From contig NZ_JASNWE010000002.1 in the NCBI RefSeq assembly GCF_030283145.1, positions 992,001-1,056,000 on the forward strand: 64,000 nt of DNA, written 5' to 3'. The notes under the pieces were generated by a model. It worked only from the letters and a program-made list of their open reading frames with translations. It ran no database searches and had not been told where the DNA came from. The stretch comes from Actinomadura xylanilytica. GTDB taxonomy: Bacteria > Actinomycetota > Actinomycetes > Streptosporangiales > Streptosporangiaceae. Shown in pieces: positions 25,050 through 34,157 of this stretch; position 1 is the first letter of the stretch; each line of letters begins with the position of its first letter. The position numbers and the translations under genes were made by a program.

Positions 25050-25757
25050 TCAGGCGGCGGGGGTCCTGGCGGTGTAGACGGTGTTGGCCGCCGAGATCGC
25101 GTGGAGCGGATTGGGGACGTCCACGGTGTGGGTCCGGACATCGCTGAAGACACCGGACAGGACCTTGGTGAACTCCGCGTCCGGCGGGTCGTTCGACCAA
25201 AGGGCGAAGGTGCCGCCGGGGTGCAGATGTTCGGCCAGGGCCGTGAGGCCGTTCGCTTCGTAGAGGGACGCGTGGCTCGGGTGCAGGACGTGGCGCGGTG
25301 AATGGTCGATGTCGAGCAGGATGGCGTGGAAGCGGCCGGTGAATTCGGGGGCGGGGGTGGCCAGCGAGAAGAAGTCGGCCTTGACGAGCCGGCATTTCGG
25401 GTCCGCGGACAGGCGTTCCCCGAGTGGGACGAGCTTCCGCTCATGCCACTCGATCACTTCGGCGAGCGTGTCGAGCACGACCAGGGAGCGCACCCGGGGA
25501 TCGTCCAGCGCCGTGTGGGCGGTGTAACCGAGTCCGAGGCCGCCGACCAGGACGTCCAGGCCGGTTCCGGGGGTGGCCGCCAGGCCGATGCGGGCGAGTT
25601 CGACCTCACCGGCCGTGAACAGGCTCGACATGAGGAAGTCGTCGTCGAGCTTGACCTCGTACACGTCGACGTCCAGGGCGGGATCGCGCCGCCGGCGCAG
25701 GCTGATCGCCCCCATCGGGGTCTGCCGCCAGTCGAGTTCCTCGAACCGTGCGCTCAT
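25050..25757 (-). CDS. Spermidine-synthase-like methyltransferase-fold protein
   Basis: 235 residues. LDVLVGGLGLGYTAHTAL is the glycine-rich motif I; RSLVVLDTLAEVIEWHERKL is motif II with acidic Asp; FHAILLDIDHSPRHVL is the motif near the catalytic site. The fold is that of spermidine synthase and SAM-dependent enzymes. The usual gatekeeper and substrate-specific residues cannot be checked by eye, so the donor (dcSAM or SAM) is open. Proteins like this in actinomycetes are usually orphan members. It lies alone on the minus strand. Confidence 0.7.
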   Translation of the reverse strand: MSARFEELDWRQTPMGAISLRRRRDPALDVDVYEVKLDDDFLMSSLFTAGEVELARIGLAATPGTGLDVLVGGLGLGYTAHTALDDPRVRSLVVLDTLAEVIEWHERKLVPLGERLSADPKCRLVKADFFSLATPAPEFTGRFHAILLDIDHSPRHVLHPSHASLYEANGLTALAEHLHPGGTFALWSNDPPDAEFTKVLSGVFSDVRTHTVDVPNPLHAISAANTVYTARTPAA

Positions 25758-25903
25758 CGTCTCTTTCCCTCGCGTCGTGCTCCCAGAGACACCGGCTGCG
25801 TCACCCGTCCGGGCAGGGTATCTCCCGATGAGGGGCGGCAGGCCGGTGAGTTCGCGGAGTGCCGCCGGTCTCTATCGGTACGACCGGATCAGAGGAGCGC
25901 ATC

Positions 25904-26476
25904 ATGGGCAGGATCGTGTCGAACTTCTTCATCTCGCTCGACGGTGTCGTCGAGTCCCCGGACAAGTGGCACTTCCCCTACTTCAACGACGAGATGGGGT
26001 CGGCGGTGGGCCGGGGGATGGTGTCGGCCGAGGCCTTCTTGATGGGACGGGTGCTGTACGACGAGTGGTCGGCGTACTGGCCGGGACGCGGCGAGGGGGT
26101 GCCCGGCGAGCCGCAGGAGACGGCCGACGCGTTCGCCTCGTTCATCAACAACGTGCCCAAATACGTGGTGTCGAGCACGCTCGAGGAGGCGACGTGGAGC
26201 AACACGACGCTCGTCTCGGGCGACGTCGCCGGGCGGCTGCGCGAGGTCAGGGACCGGACGGAGGGCGACATCGCCATGTCCGGGAGCGCCACGCTCGTCC
26301 GGTGGCTGCTGGCCAACGGCCTCCTCGACGAGCTCGCCCTGATGATCCATCCGATCGCCGTCGGTCATGGCCAGAGGCTGTTCGAGGACGTCCCGACGCA
26401 GCCGCTGAGGCTCGTCCGCGAGGAGAGGTTCGAGACCGGCGTGCTCAACGTGGCCTACGCCCCCGTGGCGGGCTGA
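25904..26476 (+). CDS. Dihydrofolate reductase family protein (RibD C-terminal type)
   Basis: 190 residues; ATG 25904 with GAGGAG upstream. MGRIVSNFFISLDGVVESPD is the family opening; EAFLMGRVLYDEWSAYWPG, KYVVSSTLEEATWSNT, MSGSATLVRWLLANGLLDEL, MIHPIAVGHGQRLFED follow in order. Such proteins are NADPH-dependent reductases of unassigned substrate, related to RibD and DHFR. Convergent with the acetyltransferase gene nine bases away. Confidence 0.85.
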   Translation: MGRIVSNFFISLDGVVESPDKWHFPYFNDEMGSAVGRGMVSAEAFLMGRVLYDEWSAYWPGRGEGVPGEPQETADAFASFINNVPKYVVSSTLEEATWSNTTLVSGDVAGRLREVRDRTEGDIAMSGSATLVRWLLANGLLDELALMIHPIAVGHGQRLFEDVPTQPLRLVREERFETGVLNVAYAPVAG

Positions 26477-26485
26477 GGTTCGCGG

Positions 26486-27127
26486 TCACAGTCCGAACTG
26501 CGGCAGGCACGGTTCGAGGCCGTCGATCTCGACGGGCACGGTGCGGTGCGCCTCCCAGGCGTCCCGGTCGAGGGCGAAGTGCTGCTTGTACCGGAGGGTG
26601 CCGCCGACGACCGTCCGGACGAGCCCGTTCCGCCGATAGCCGATCTTGTTCGACACGGTGATCGACGCCGGGTTGTCGGTCATCGCCGCGGTGACCGCGG
26701 ACTCGGCGTTCAGGCCGGCGAACGCCAGGTGCACGGCGGCGGCGCGCATCTCGGTGCCGATCCCCTGCCCCTGGTGGCGCAGGCCCAGCCAGGAGCCGGT
26801 CTCGACCTCGCGCATGATCGGGAAGGCGCGGCCGGTCAGGCTCTGCGATCCGACGACCGTTCCGTCGAGGAGGATGACGAGCGGGAGGGTCCAGTCCTGC
26901 GGGGTCCATTCGCCGAGCGTCCGCCAGTGGAACTGCATGACGGAGCGGGCCCGGCCGGCGGGCGGCTGGTCGGTCCACGGCACGGCGAACGGCATCGTGC
27001 CGGGTTGGTGGATCCCCTGGGCCGACAGCTCGGCGAGCTCGTCGAGTTCGTCGGGGGTGGGGAGCCGCAGTTCCAGCCGCGGCGTCCTGACGCGTAGGCC
27101 GTGCAACGGCCAATGGGTGACCTTCAT
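26486..27127 (-). CDS. GNAT acetyltransferase (paralogue B)
   Basis: 213 residues, the same length as the gene at 18302-18943. Colinear matches include THWPL, LRVRTPRLELRLPT, MPFAVPWTDQPPA, WTPQDW, GIGTEMRAAA, NAESAVTAAM. QGQGIGT is the CoA loop. The two diverge mostly in surface segments. Each copy has lost or gained its own neighbours, so the duplication is not recent. Confidence 0.8.
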   Translation of the reverse strand: MKVTHWPLHGLRVRTPRLELRLPTPDELDELAELSAQGIHQPGTMPFAVPWTDQPPAGRARSVMQFHWRTLGEWTPQDWTLPLVILLDGTVVGSQSLTGRAFPIMREVETGSWLGLRHQGQGIGTEMRAAAVHLAFAGLNAESAVTAAMTDNPASITVSNKIGYRRNGLVRTVVGGTLRYKQHFALDRDAWEAHRTVPVEIDGLEPCLPQFGL

Positions 27128-27189
27128 CTCACGATTGTCGGGAGGGGAGCGCGACGTGTCATCCGCTTTTCGGCGGCTAGAGTGCGCGG

Positions 27190-27666
27190 GTGGCCGAGAT
27201 CCGATATGTGCGGGGCGACGCGACGAGTCCGCAGGCCAAGGGCGTCAAGATCATCGCGCATGTGTGCAACGACCTCGGCGGCTGGGGCAAGGGATTCGTG
27301 CTCGCCGTGTCGCGGCGCTGGCCCGAGCCCGAGGCCGATTACCGGGCCTGGCACCGTGCCCGGGCGCGCAACGACTTCGGTCTCGGCGCGGCCCGGTTCG
27401 TCCAGGTGGAGCCGTACGTGTGGGTGGCCAACATGATCGGCCAGCACGGGATGAAGGCCGGCAGCAAGGGGCCGCCGATCCGGTACGAGGCGCTCGACCG
27501 GTGCCTGGAGGTGCTCGGGCGGAAGGCCGCCGAGCTGGAGGCCACCGTCCACATGCCGCGGATCGGGTGCGGGCTCGCGGGCGGCAGGTGGGCGCGGGTG
27601 GAGCCGCTCATCGAACGGCGGCTGGTCGAGCCGGGCATCGCGGTCACCGTCTACACCGTCGATTGA
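27190..27666 (+). CDS. Macro-domain protein
   Basis: 158 residues, GTG start at 27190. IRYVRGDATSPQAKGVKIIA and HVCNDLGGWGKGFVLAVSRR give the macro-domain ADP-ribose pocket; HMPRIGCGLAGGRWARVEPL is the second loop. Members bind ADP-ribose and some remove it from proteins or nucleic acids (TARG-like group has similar HVCND openings). A housekeeping or defence role against ADP-ribosylating toxins is possible. No ART gene adjoins it. Confidence 0.8.
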   Translation: MAEIRYVRGDATSPQAKGVKIIAHVCNDLGGWGKGFVLAVSRRWPEPEADYRAWHRARARNDFGLGAARFVQVEPYVWVANMIGQHGMKAGSKGPPIRYEALDRCLEVLGRKAAELEATVHMPRIGCGLAGGRWARVEPLIERRLVEPGIAVTVYTVD

Positions 27667-27713
27667 CGCGGGCGGCACGGCCGGGAGCCCGGTGGGCGGC
27701 CGGGGGTTCAGCG

Positions 27714-28391
27714 TCATGGATGCAGGGTGTAGCCCACGCCGCGGCGCGTGTGGATCAGCGGTTCGCCGAGCGGGTCGAGCTTGCGCCGCAGATAGCTGAT
27801 GTAGGTCTCGACGACCTGCGGGTTGCCCTCGCCGTTGCCCCAGACGCTCTCCAGGATCTGCGGGCGGCTCAGCACCCGGCCCGAGTTGCGCATCAGGCAG
27901 GCCAGGAGCCGGAACTCGGTCGGCGACAGGTCGAGGTCGGCGCCCGCGCGCCGGACGGTCCGGCGGGTCGCGTCGAGCTCGAGGTCGGAGACGCGCAGGA
28001 CGCCGTCGTCCGCGGGCGGCGCCGCGCGGGGCAGCACCGCGCGCACCCGGGCCAGCAGCGCCTCGATCGAGACGGGTTTGGTGACGTGGCCGTCGCCCCC
28101 GAGGGTGAGGCCGGTGACGGTGTTGGACGGGATGTCCCGCGCGGTCAGGAAGATCACGGGGACCCGGTCGCCGTCCGCCCAGAGCCGGCGGCACACCTCG
28201 AAGCCGTCCATGCCGGGCAGCAGCACGTCGAGCAGTACCAGGTCGGGCGGCCTCAGCCGGGCCTCGTGCAGGGCCTCCTCACCGGTGCCGACGGCCACCG
28301 CGTCGAAGCCGTGGGAGCGCAGCGCGACGGCGATCAGATCACGGATGTCGGCCTCGTCGTCCACGACGAGGACCCGCAGACTCTCGCTCAT
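27714..28391 (-). CDS. OmpR/PhoB-type response regulator, orphan
   Basis: 225 residues. Receiver: DD at 11-12, Asp55 (LVLLDVLLPGMDG), Thr83, Lys105. The usual DYVTKP reads GHVTKP, with His in place of Tyr. The C-terminal winged helix is full (SPTEFRLLACLMRNSGRVLS, VETYISYLRRKLD, IHTRRGVGYTLHP). No histidine kinase gene is adjacent, although the upstream gene encodes a secreted protein of the sort often controlled by such systems. The partner kinase must be elsewhere or lost. Confidence 0.85.
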   Translation of the reverse strand: MSESLRVLVVDDEADIRDLIAVALRSHGFDAVAVGTGEEALHEARLRPPDLVLLDVLLPGMDGFEVCRRLWADGDRVPVIFLTARDIPSNTVTGLTLGGDGHVTKPVSIEALLARVRAVLPRAAPPADDGVLRVSDLELDATRRTVRRAGADLDLSPTEFRLLACLMRNSGRVLSRPQILESVWGNGEGNPQVVETYISYLRRKLDPLGEPLIHTRRGVGYTLHP

Positions 28392-28481
28392 GGGCTCCCG
28401 CAGTTCGGTCCGGTCCCCGACGGTATCTGCCCGGACACCGGCCGCCCCACCCCCGCCACGGCGGGGACGACGGACCCGTGG

Positions 28482-28970
28482 TCACTTCTTGGGCATCCGG
28501 ATGATCTTGACGGTGCGGGTGTCCCCGGAGCGGTCTCCGACGACGACGACCTGAGCGCCGTTCACCAGGTCCGACAGGGCCGACTTCCTCCCCTGCGCGC
28601 GGATCTTGGAGCCCGCGTCGGTGGTCCACCGCCAGGACGTCCCGTCGGCACTGCGGACGGTGACGGCCGCGCCGGAGCGTCCGGTGATCTGGCCGCGCTG
28701 CCACGTCATCACGTGGAAGCCGTCCTTGCGTCGCACGGTCGTCTCACCGTGGACGCCGCGGAGTCCGGCGGCGCCCGGGTGCCCGCGGTGCCGCCGGCCG
28801 TTCTTGCCCTGGTGCTCGTGCCCGCCCTTGCCCTGGTGCTTCCTTGCGGAGGTGGAGGGGGAGGCGGACGGGGACGGGTCCGCGGCGGCCGGGACGGCGA
28901 TGTACAGGGCGACCCCGAGGACACCGGCCGCTCCGACGCCCGCCGCGACGGTCTTTCGAGTGAGCTTCAT
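28482..28970 (-). CDS. Exported protein with DUF5666-like domain
   Basis: 162 residues. A signal peptide ends near residue 31 (VALYIAVPAAADPS). Residues 32-75 are a Ser/Pro then His/Lys/Gly-rich linker (KHQGKGGHEHQGKNGRRHRG). The C-terminal 80 residues form a small beta-barrel-like domain (GQITGRSGAAVTVRSADGTS, VNGAQVVVVGDRSGDTRTVK) like DUF5666. The His/Lys-rich linker could bind metal or cell-wall polymers. It precedes the orphan OmpR-type regulator by 90 bases on the same strand. Confidence 0.65.
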   Translation of the reverse strand: MKLTRKTVAAGVGAAGVLGVALYIAVPAAADPSPSASPSTSARKHQGKGGHEHQGKNGRRHRGHPGAAGLRGVHGETTVRRKDGFHVMTWQRGQITGRSGAAVTVRSADGTSWRWTTDAGSKIRAQGRKSALSDLVNGAQVVVVGDRSGDTRTVKIIRMPKK

Positions 28971-29031
28971 CGGGCCAGCAAACCAGTCGCCGCCGGGAGG
29001 AATCCACCCCAGGGCCAGAGAACGCCTCGAT

Positions 29032-30873
29032 TCACTCGGAGGCGGCGAGAACCTCCAGGACGCCGTCGCCGTACTTGGCCAGCTTGTTCTCGCCGACGCC
29101 GCTGATCTTGCCCAGGCCGGCCAGCGAGGACGGCAGGGCGGTGGCGATCTCGCGCAGCGTCGCGTCGTGGAAGATCACGTACGCGGGGACGCCCTGCTCC
29201 TTGGCGGTGGCGGCGCGCCAGCCGCGCAGCCGCTCGAAGATCGGCATCGCCGCGGCGGGCAGGTCGACGGGCGCCTTGCGGTCCTTGGCGGTCTTGGCCG
29301 CCTTCGTCGCGGCCCGCTCGGGCTCGCGCCGCATCATGACCCGGCGGTCGCCGCGCAGCACCTCGGCGCTCGCGTCGGTCAGCACCAGTGCGCCGTAGTT
29401 GCTCTCGACGGCCATCAGGCCCTGGGCCAGGAGCTGCCGGACGACGCCGCGCCATTCGACGTCGCGCAGGTCGGTGCCGATGCCGAAGACGGTCAGCGCG
29501 TCATGGTCGAACTGGATGACCTTGGCGTTCTTCTTGCCGAGCAGGATGTCGACGATGTGCCCGGCGCCGAACTTCTGGCGCCGTTCGCGGTCGAGCCGGA
29601 AGACGGTGGACAGCACCTTCTGCGCGGGGACCGTGCCGTCCCACGTCTCGGGCGGCGCGATGCAGGTGTCGCAGTTGCCGCACGGGTCGCCGGACTGGCC
29701 GAAGTAGTTGAGGAGCTGGACGCGGCGGCACTCGACCGTCTCGCAGAGCGCCAGCATCGAGTCGAGGTGCAGGCTCTGCCGGCGGCGGTGCGCGGCGTCG
29801 CCCTCGCCGCCCTCGATCATCTTGCGCAGGTTGACGACGTCCTGGAGCCCGTAGGCGAGCCAGGCGGTGGACGGCTGGCCGTCACGTCCGGCGCGTCCGG
29901 TCTCCTGGTAGTAGCCCTCGACCGACTTGGGCAGGTCGAGGTGCGCGACGAACCGGACGTCGGGCTTGTCGATGCCCATCCCGAACGCGATCGTCGCGAC
30001 CACCACCAGGCCGTCCTCGCGCAGGAACCGGGCCTGGTTGGCCGCGCGGACCCGCGCGTCGAGACCCGCGTGGTAGGGGACGGCCTCGATGCCGTTCTCG
30101 GTGAGGAACGCGGCGTTCTTCTCGACCGAGTTGCGCGACAGGCAGTAGACGATGCCCGCGTCGCCGGCGTGCTCGGTGCGCAGGAGCTGGAGGAGCTGCC
30201 GCTTCGCGTCGCTCTTGGGCTCGATGCGGTACTGGATGTTGGGCCGGTCGAAGCTCGCCACGAAGTGGCGCGCGTCCTCCAGGTTGAGCCGGGACGCGAT
30301 CTCCTCGCGGGTGGCCTGGGTGGCGGTCGCGGTCAGCGCGATCCGGGGGACGTCGGGCCAGCGCTCGTGCAGCCCCGACAGCATCAGGTAGTCGGGCCGG
30401 AAGTCGTGCCCCCACTGCGACACGCAGTGCGCCTCGTCGATCGCGAACAGCGCGATCGTGCCGCGGTCGAGCAGCTCCAGCGTCGCCGGGACGCGCAGCC
30501 GCTCGGGCGCCAGGTAGAGCAGGTCGAGCTCGCCGGAGGCGAACTCGGCCTCGACGAGCCGGCGCTCGTCGTAGTCCTGGGTGGAGTTGAGGAACCCGGC
30601 CCGGACGCCGAGGGCGCGCAGCGCGTCGACCTGGTCCTGCATCAGCGCGATGAGCGGCGAGATGACGACGCCGACGCCCTTCCGCACGAGTGCGGGGATC
30701 TGGTAGCACAGCGACTTGCCGCCACCGGTCGGCATCAGGACCAGCGCGTCCCGGCCGGAGACCACCTGCTCGATGATCTCGGCCTGGCCGTCCCGGAACG
30801 CGTCGTAGCCGAACACGCGCCGCAGCGTCTCCAGCGCCTCGCTCGGCTCGGCGCCGATTTCAGGGGAAGCCAT
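29032..30873 (-). CDS. recQ: ATP-dependent DNA helicase RecQ
   Basis: 613 residues, full length for RecQ. Motif I MPTGGGKS (47-54), DEAH (146-149) with the aromatic-rich loop [13 protein letters not shown], motif [11 protein letters not shown]. The RQC zinc site shows as VECRR and CGNCDTC. A winged helix follows, and a C-terminal HRDC domain occupies about the last 80 residues ([40 protein letters not shown]). It unwinds 3'-5' at forks and recombination intermediates. An Ala/Lys-rich linker before HRDC is usual. It is alone in its transcript. Confidence 0.95.
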   Translation of the reverse strand: MASPEIGAEPSEALETLRRVFGYDAFRDGQAEIIEQVVSGRDALVLMPTGGGKSLCYQIPALVRKGVGVVISPLIALMQDQVDALRALGVRAGFLNSTQDYDERRLVEAEFASGELDLLYLAPERLRVPATLELLDRGTIALFAIDEAHCVSQWGHDFRPDYLMLSGLHERWPDVPRIALTATATQATREEIASRLNLEDARHFVASFDRPNIQYRIEPKSDAKRQLLQLLRTEHAGDAGIVYCLSRNSVEKNAAFLTENGIEAVPYHAGLDARVRAANQARFLREDGLVVVATIAFGMGIDKPDVRFVAHLDLPKSVEGYYQETGRAGRDGQPSTAWLAYGLQDVVNLRKMIEGGEGDAAHRRRQSLHLDSMLALCETVECRRVQLLNYFGQSGDPCGNCDTCIAPPETWDGTVPAQKVLSTVFRLDRERRQKFGAGHIVDILLGKKNAKVIQFDHDALTVFGIGTDLRDVEWRGVVRQLLAQGLMAVESNYGALVLTDASAEVLRGDRRVMMRREPERAATKAAKTAKDRKAPVDLPAAAMPIFERLRGWRAATAKEQGVPAYVIFHDATLREIATALPSSLAGLGKISGVGENKLAKYGDGVLEVLAASE

Positions 30874-31044
30874 CGCTCCATCCTATGAGCGCCCGTGCCC
30901 TCGGACGTTCCAAAGCGACCACTCCGCCCCAAGGGCCCCATGAACCCGGACCTGGACGTCTCCCGGATCACCAGGCCCCGGGGGCCGGGGCCTGGGGCCC
31001 GGGGGCCCGGGAGCCGGGAAGGGCGTGTCCGGCGTCGGGAGGGG

Positions 31045-31704
31045 TCAGGCGAACTGCCCGCTGATCGTTTCGAGGGTGATGGCGTCGAGGCCCTCGGCCA
31101 CCAGGGCGGCGAGCGCGAGCGCGTCCGGCGCGGGCGGGTAGCGGGGGTGCGGCACCGCGATGACCCGCATCCCGGCGGCGTGGGCGGAGCGGAGCCCGTT
31201 GCTGGAGTCCTCGATCGCGACGCAGTCGGTGGCGGGGACGCCGAGCCGGCCGGCCACCGCGAGGTAGCCGTCGGGGGCGGGCTTGCCCCGGTCGACCTCC
31301 TCGGTCGACACGGTGGCGTGGAACAGCGAGTCCAGCCCGATCCGGCCGAGCACCAGGTCGATCAGGGCGCGGGGGGACGAGCTGGACAGGCCGAGCGGCG
31401 CGGCCTCGGCCAGCCGCCGCACGGCCTGCGCGGCGCCGGGCATCAGCGGGACGCCGAGCGCGTACCGCTGGGTCATCCGGTCGACCACGCCGTAGGCGAC
31501 CTCGTCGGTGGTGAGGCCGCCGATGAGGTCAGTGGCGAGGTACTCCGCCCATTCCAGGGTGCTCATCCCCATCAGCCGCTCCTGGGTGTCACGCCGCCAC
31601 TGCCCGCCGTGGTCGGCGACGTAGGCGCGGCGCACCTCCTCCCACACCGGCTCGGAGTCGATCAGGACCCCGTCGAGGTCGAACACGATGGCCTGCGTGG
31701 ACAT
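31045..31704 (-). CDS. HAD-superfamily phosphatase (beta-phosphoglucomutase-like)
   Basis: 219 residues. Motif I IVFDLDGVLIDSEPVW (Asp9 nucleophile, Asp11), motif II GLSSSSPRALI, motif III GKPAPDGYLA and motif IV CVAIEDSSNGLRSA. The cap is the helical C1 type, as in beta-phosphoglucomutase and sugar-phosphate phosphatases. Substrate not assignable from sequence. The gene is divergent from the membrane protein at 31904. Confidence 0.9.
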   Translation of the reverse strand: MSTQAIVFDLDGVLIDSEPVWEEVRRAYVADHGGQWRRDTQERLMGMSTLEWAEYLATDLIGGLTTDEVAYGVVDRMTQRYALGVPLMPGAAQAVRRLAEAAPLGLSSSSPRALIDLVLGRIGLDSLFHATVSTEEVDRGKPAPDGYLAVAGRLGVPATDCVAIEDSSNGLRSAHAAGMRVIAVPHPRYPPAPDALALAALVAEGLDAITLETISGQFA

Positions 31705-31903
31705 GGCGGCTCCCGGGGCTGGTCGTTCGGACGTCGGGAACGATCACTACCCAGCGCGCCCGATCCGGAACCCCCCGTACAGGATGGATGAACGCCCACT
31801 GACCTGCATATATACGACGAAAGGGGCAATTTGCGCCGGAGGTCTGGCATGGTGGTGCTGCTCCGCCCCCGCCTCCGGAAGTCACTGGAGAGGAGATCCG
31901 CCC

Positions 31904-32410
31904 ATGATGTTCCTTGGATTGATCCTGATCGCGGCGGCCGTCGTGCTCGGTGCCGGTGTCGCCCTCGACAGCACGGGCCCCGCGAAGCTGGTCGCCTTCG
32001 GCGAGACCGTGCCCGGGGTGACCGCCCAATGGCAGGTGTTCTTCGCCGGCGCCGCGGTGGCCGTGGTATTCGTCGTCGGCATGATGATGGTGTTCGCCGG
32101 CCTGGGCCGCCTGCTGCGGTCCCGCCGCGACCTGCGCTACCTCCGCGAGGAGCACGAGGAGTCGCTCACCACGCTGGAGATGGAGAAGCGCCGGCTCCAG
32201 CGCGAGCTGGCCCGCGTCCGCCGCGACGGCGGCCCCGCCGCTCAGAACCCGGCTTCGGCCCCCACCCCCGCTCCCGCCCCCGTCCCGGGCCCGGCCCCCG
32301 CACGGGCGCCGCAGGCCCAGGCCACCCGTCCGGCACCGCCGGAGCCCGCGCGTTCCGGCCCGCGCTCCCAGGTCTCCGCCGCCTCTTCGTTCTTCGACCG
32401 GACCGACTGA
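31904..32410 (+). CDS. Two-TM membrane protein with coiled coil and Pro-rich tail
   Basis: 168 residues; ATG 31904 (or 31907) follows GAGGAG. Helices MMFLGLILIAAAVVLGAGVA and FFAGAAVAVVFVVGMMMVFA are followed by a charged coiled coil (LREEHEESLTTLEMEKRRLQ) and a Pro/Ala-rich tail of about 55 residues. It resembles small actinobacterial envelope proteins of LapA-like shape. Function unknown. A monooxygenase gene follows after 34 bases. Confidence 0.65.
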   Translation: MMFLGLILIAAAVVLGAGVALDSTGPAKLVAFGETVPGVTAQWQVFFAGAAVAVVFVVGMMMVFAGLGRLLRSRRDLRYLREEHEESLTTLEMEKRRLQRELARVRRDGGPAAQNPASAPTPAPAPVPGPAPARAPQAQATRPAPPEPARSGPRSQVSAASSFFDRTD

Positions 32411-32444
32411 ACCCCCGCCCGTACGATGAGGGCGCGGAGGTCAC

Positions 32445-33596
32445 ATGAGAGTGCTCGTCATCGGGGCCGGTGTCGGTGGCCTCGCCACGGCTCAGGGACT
32501 GCTCGACCACGGGCACGAGGTTCGCGTCTTCGAGAAGGCCCCGGCGCTCAGGACCACCGGCGCCGCGTTCACCCTGTGGAGCAACGGGACGGGCATCCTC
32601 GGCGAGCTCGGCGTGTCCCTCGACCGGCTCGGCGGGCCCGTCGACGTGCTGGAACAGCGCTCGTCCGACGGCCGCAGGCTGCTGACGATCGAGGTCGCGC
32701 GGGCCGCCCGGCACTTCGGCCACCCGCACGTGTCGCTGCCCCGGCGGCGGCTGCTCGAACGCCTCGCGGGCGGCCTCCCGGGCGGTACGGTCGCGTTCGG
32801 CCGCGACTGCACGGCCATCGGCCAGGAGGACGGGCACGCGTGGGCCGGGTTCGGCGGGACGACCGTCACCGGCGACGTCCTGGTCGGCGCCGACGGGCAC
32901 CACTCGATCGTCCGCGAGACGCTCTGGGGCGCGGGCCTCGCCCGTCCCAGCGGATGGGCCACCTGGCAGGGACTCGGCGAGGTGCCCGTCGGGGTCGCCT
33001 CGTCCCGCACCGGCCTGATGATCGTGGGCCGGGAGGGGCTGTGCGGGCTGATGCCGGCGGGCGACGGCCTGCTCCAGTGGTGGTTCGACCTGCGCTGGAC
33101 GCCCGGCGAACCGGTCCCCGCCTCCCCCATCGCCGACCTGCGCCGCCGGTTCGGGCACTGGGCGTCGCCCGTGCCCGAGGTCCTCGCCGCGGTGGACGAA
33201 GCCGACGCCGCGTTCTTCCCGCACCATCGGCACCGGGTGCCGCGCACCTGGGGCGAGGGCCGGATCACGCTCGCCGGCGACGCCGCCCACACCATGCCGC
33301 CGACCGTCGCGCAGGGCGCCAACCAGGCCCTCGAAGACGCCTGGGCCCTGGTCGACGCGCTCAAGGACCTGGGCGTGCGGGACGTGCCGGGCGCGCTGCG
33401 CCGGTACGAGCGGACCCGCTCCCGCCGCGCCGCCCTGGTCTCGCGGGTGGCGGGCACCGAGTACACCAACCGCTACCGGCCGAGGCTGAGCCGCCTCGCG
33501 CCCGACGCCCTGGTCTCCCGCGCCTACACGCGATGGCTCGGGCTGGTCAGCGGCTACCTCCCGGGGAGCGCGACGAGCCGCCCTGGTACCCGATGA
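32445..33596 (+). CDS. FAD-dependent monooxygenase
   Basis: 383 residues. GAGVGGLATAQGL (7-19) is the dinucleotide-binding loop, with the acidic FEKA at the end of strand 2. VLVGADGHHSIVRE is the DG motif. ITLAGDAAHTMPP and GANQALEDAWALVDAL form the GD motif region that binds FAD ribityl. The class A flavoprotein hydroxylases use NADPH and O2 to hydroxylate aromatic rings or similar substrates. No pathway genes adjoin it, so the substrate is open. Confidence 0.9.
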   Translation: MRVLVIGAGVGGLATAQGLLDHGHEVRVFEKAPALRTTGAAFTLWSNGTGILGELGVSLDRLGGPVDVLEQRSSDGRRLLTIEVARAARHFGHPHVSLPRRRLLERLAGGLPGGTVAFGRDCTAIGQEDGHAWAGFGGTTVTGDVLVGADGHHSIVRETLWGAGLARPSGWATWQGLGEVPVGVASSRTGLMIVGREGLCGLMPAGDGLLQWWFDLRWTPGEPVPASPIADLRRRFGHWASPVPEVLAAVDEADAAFFPHHRHRVPRTWGEGRITLAGDAAHTMPPTVAQGANQALEDAWALVDALKDLGVRDVPGALRRYERTRSRRAALVSRVAGTEYTNRYRPRLSRLAPDALVSRAYTRWLGLVSGYLPGSATSRPGTR

Positions 33597-33632
33597 TGAG
33601 GCCGGGGCCGCGGAATATCGCCGTACGGGGGG

Positions 33633-34052
33633 ATGAACCGGCACGGTCCCACCCAGCATGCTCGTGGTGTGCGGATTCTTCTCAAGGTGGGAATCACGGC
33701 GGTCGCCCTCTGGGTCGCCACCGTGCTGTTCTCCGACATCAAGATCGAGGGCGATGACAACGGCCGGCGGGCGCTGACCCTGATCGGCGTCGCGGTCATC
33801 TTCGGCCTCGTCAACGCCGTCATCAAGCCGATCGTCAAGACGCTGGGCTGCGCGTTCTACGTCGTCACCCTGGGCCTGATCGGCCTCGTGGTGAACGCCC
33901 TGCTGCTGTTGCTGACCAGCGAGATCGCGGGCCGCCTCGACCTGCCGTTCCACGTCGGCGGCTTCTGGGCCGCGTTCTGGGGCGCGATCGTCGTGGGCCT
34001 GGTGAGCTGGGTGCTTCACCTGGTCCTGGGCGGAAAGGACGACGACGACTGA
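33633..34052 (+). CDS. Phage holin family 4 (YvlD-type) membrane protein
   Basis: 139 residues from ATG 33633; a GTG at 33669 opening VRILLKVG is likely the real start by comparison of family length. Four helices: GITAVALWVATVLF, ALTLIGVAVIFGLVNAVI, LGCAFYVVTLGLIGLVVNAL, FWAAFWGAIVVGLVSWVLH. The NAVIKPIVKTLGC segment is the family hallmark. Despite its name the family is mostly chromosomal and of unknown role. A C-terminal acidic tail (KDDDD) follows. Confidence 0.8.
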   Translation: MNRHGPTQHARGVRILLKVGITAVALWVATVLFSDIKIEGDDNGRRALTLIGVAVIFGLVNAVIKPIVKTLGCAFYVVTLGLIGLVVNALLLLLTSEIAGRLDLPFHVGGFWAAFWGAIVVGLVSWVLHLVLGGKDDDD

Positions 34053-34113
34053 CCGGAAGGGTCAGCGCCGCGGTGTCCACCCCGCCGGCCGTCCGCCCCC
34101 CCGACCCCCGCCT

Positions 34114-34157
34114 GAGGCCGCGCCCCCTGATCACCTGATCAGGCCGGGCGCGGCCTC
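34114..34157. terminator. Bidirectional hairpin between convergent genes
   Basis: A 12-bp perfect stem (34114-34125 with 34146-34157) has a 20-base loop that itself contains TGATCA twice. It overlaps the end of the minus-strand coiled-coil gene and lies 61 bases after the holin-like gene, so it may stop transcription from both sides. Confidence 0.5.

Noticed and set aside
26646..29105. 819-codon plus-strand frame
   Set aside because: Spans the complement of several real genes; composition of a shadow frame.
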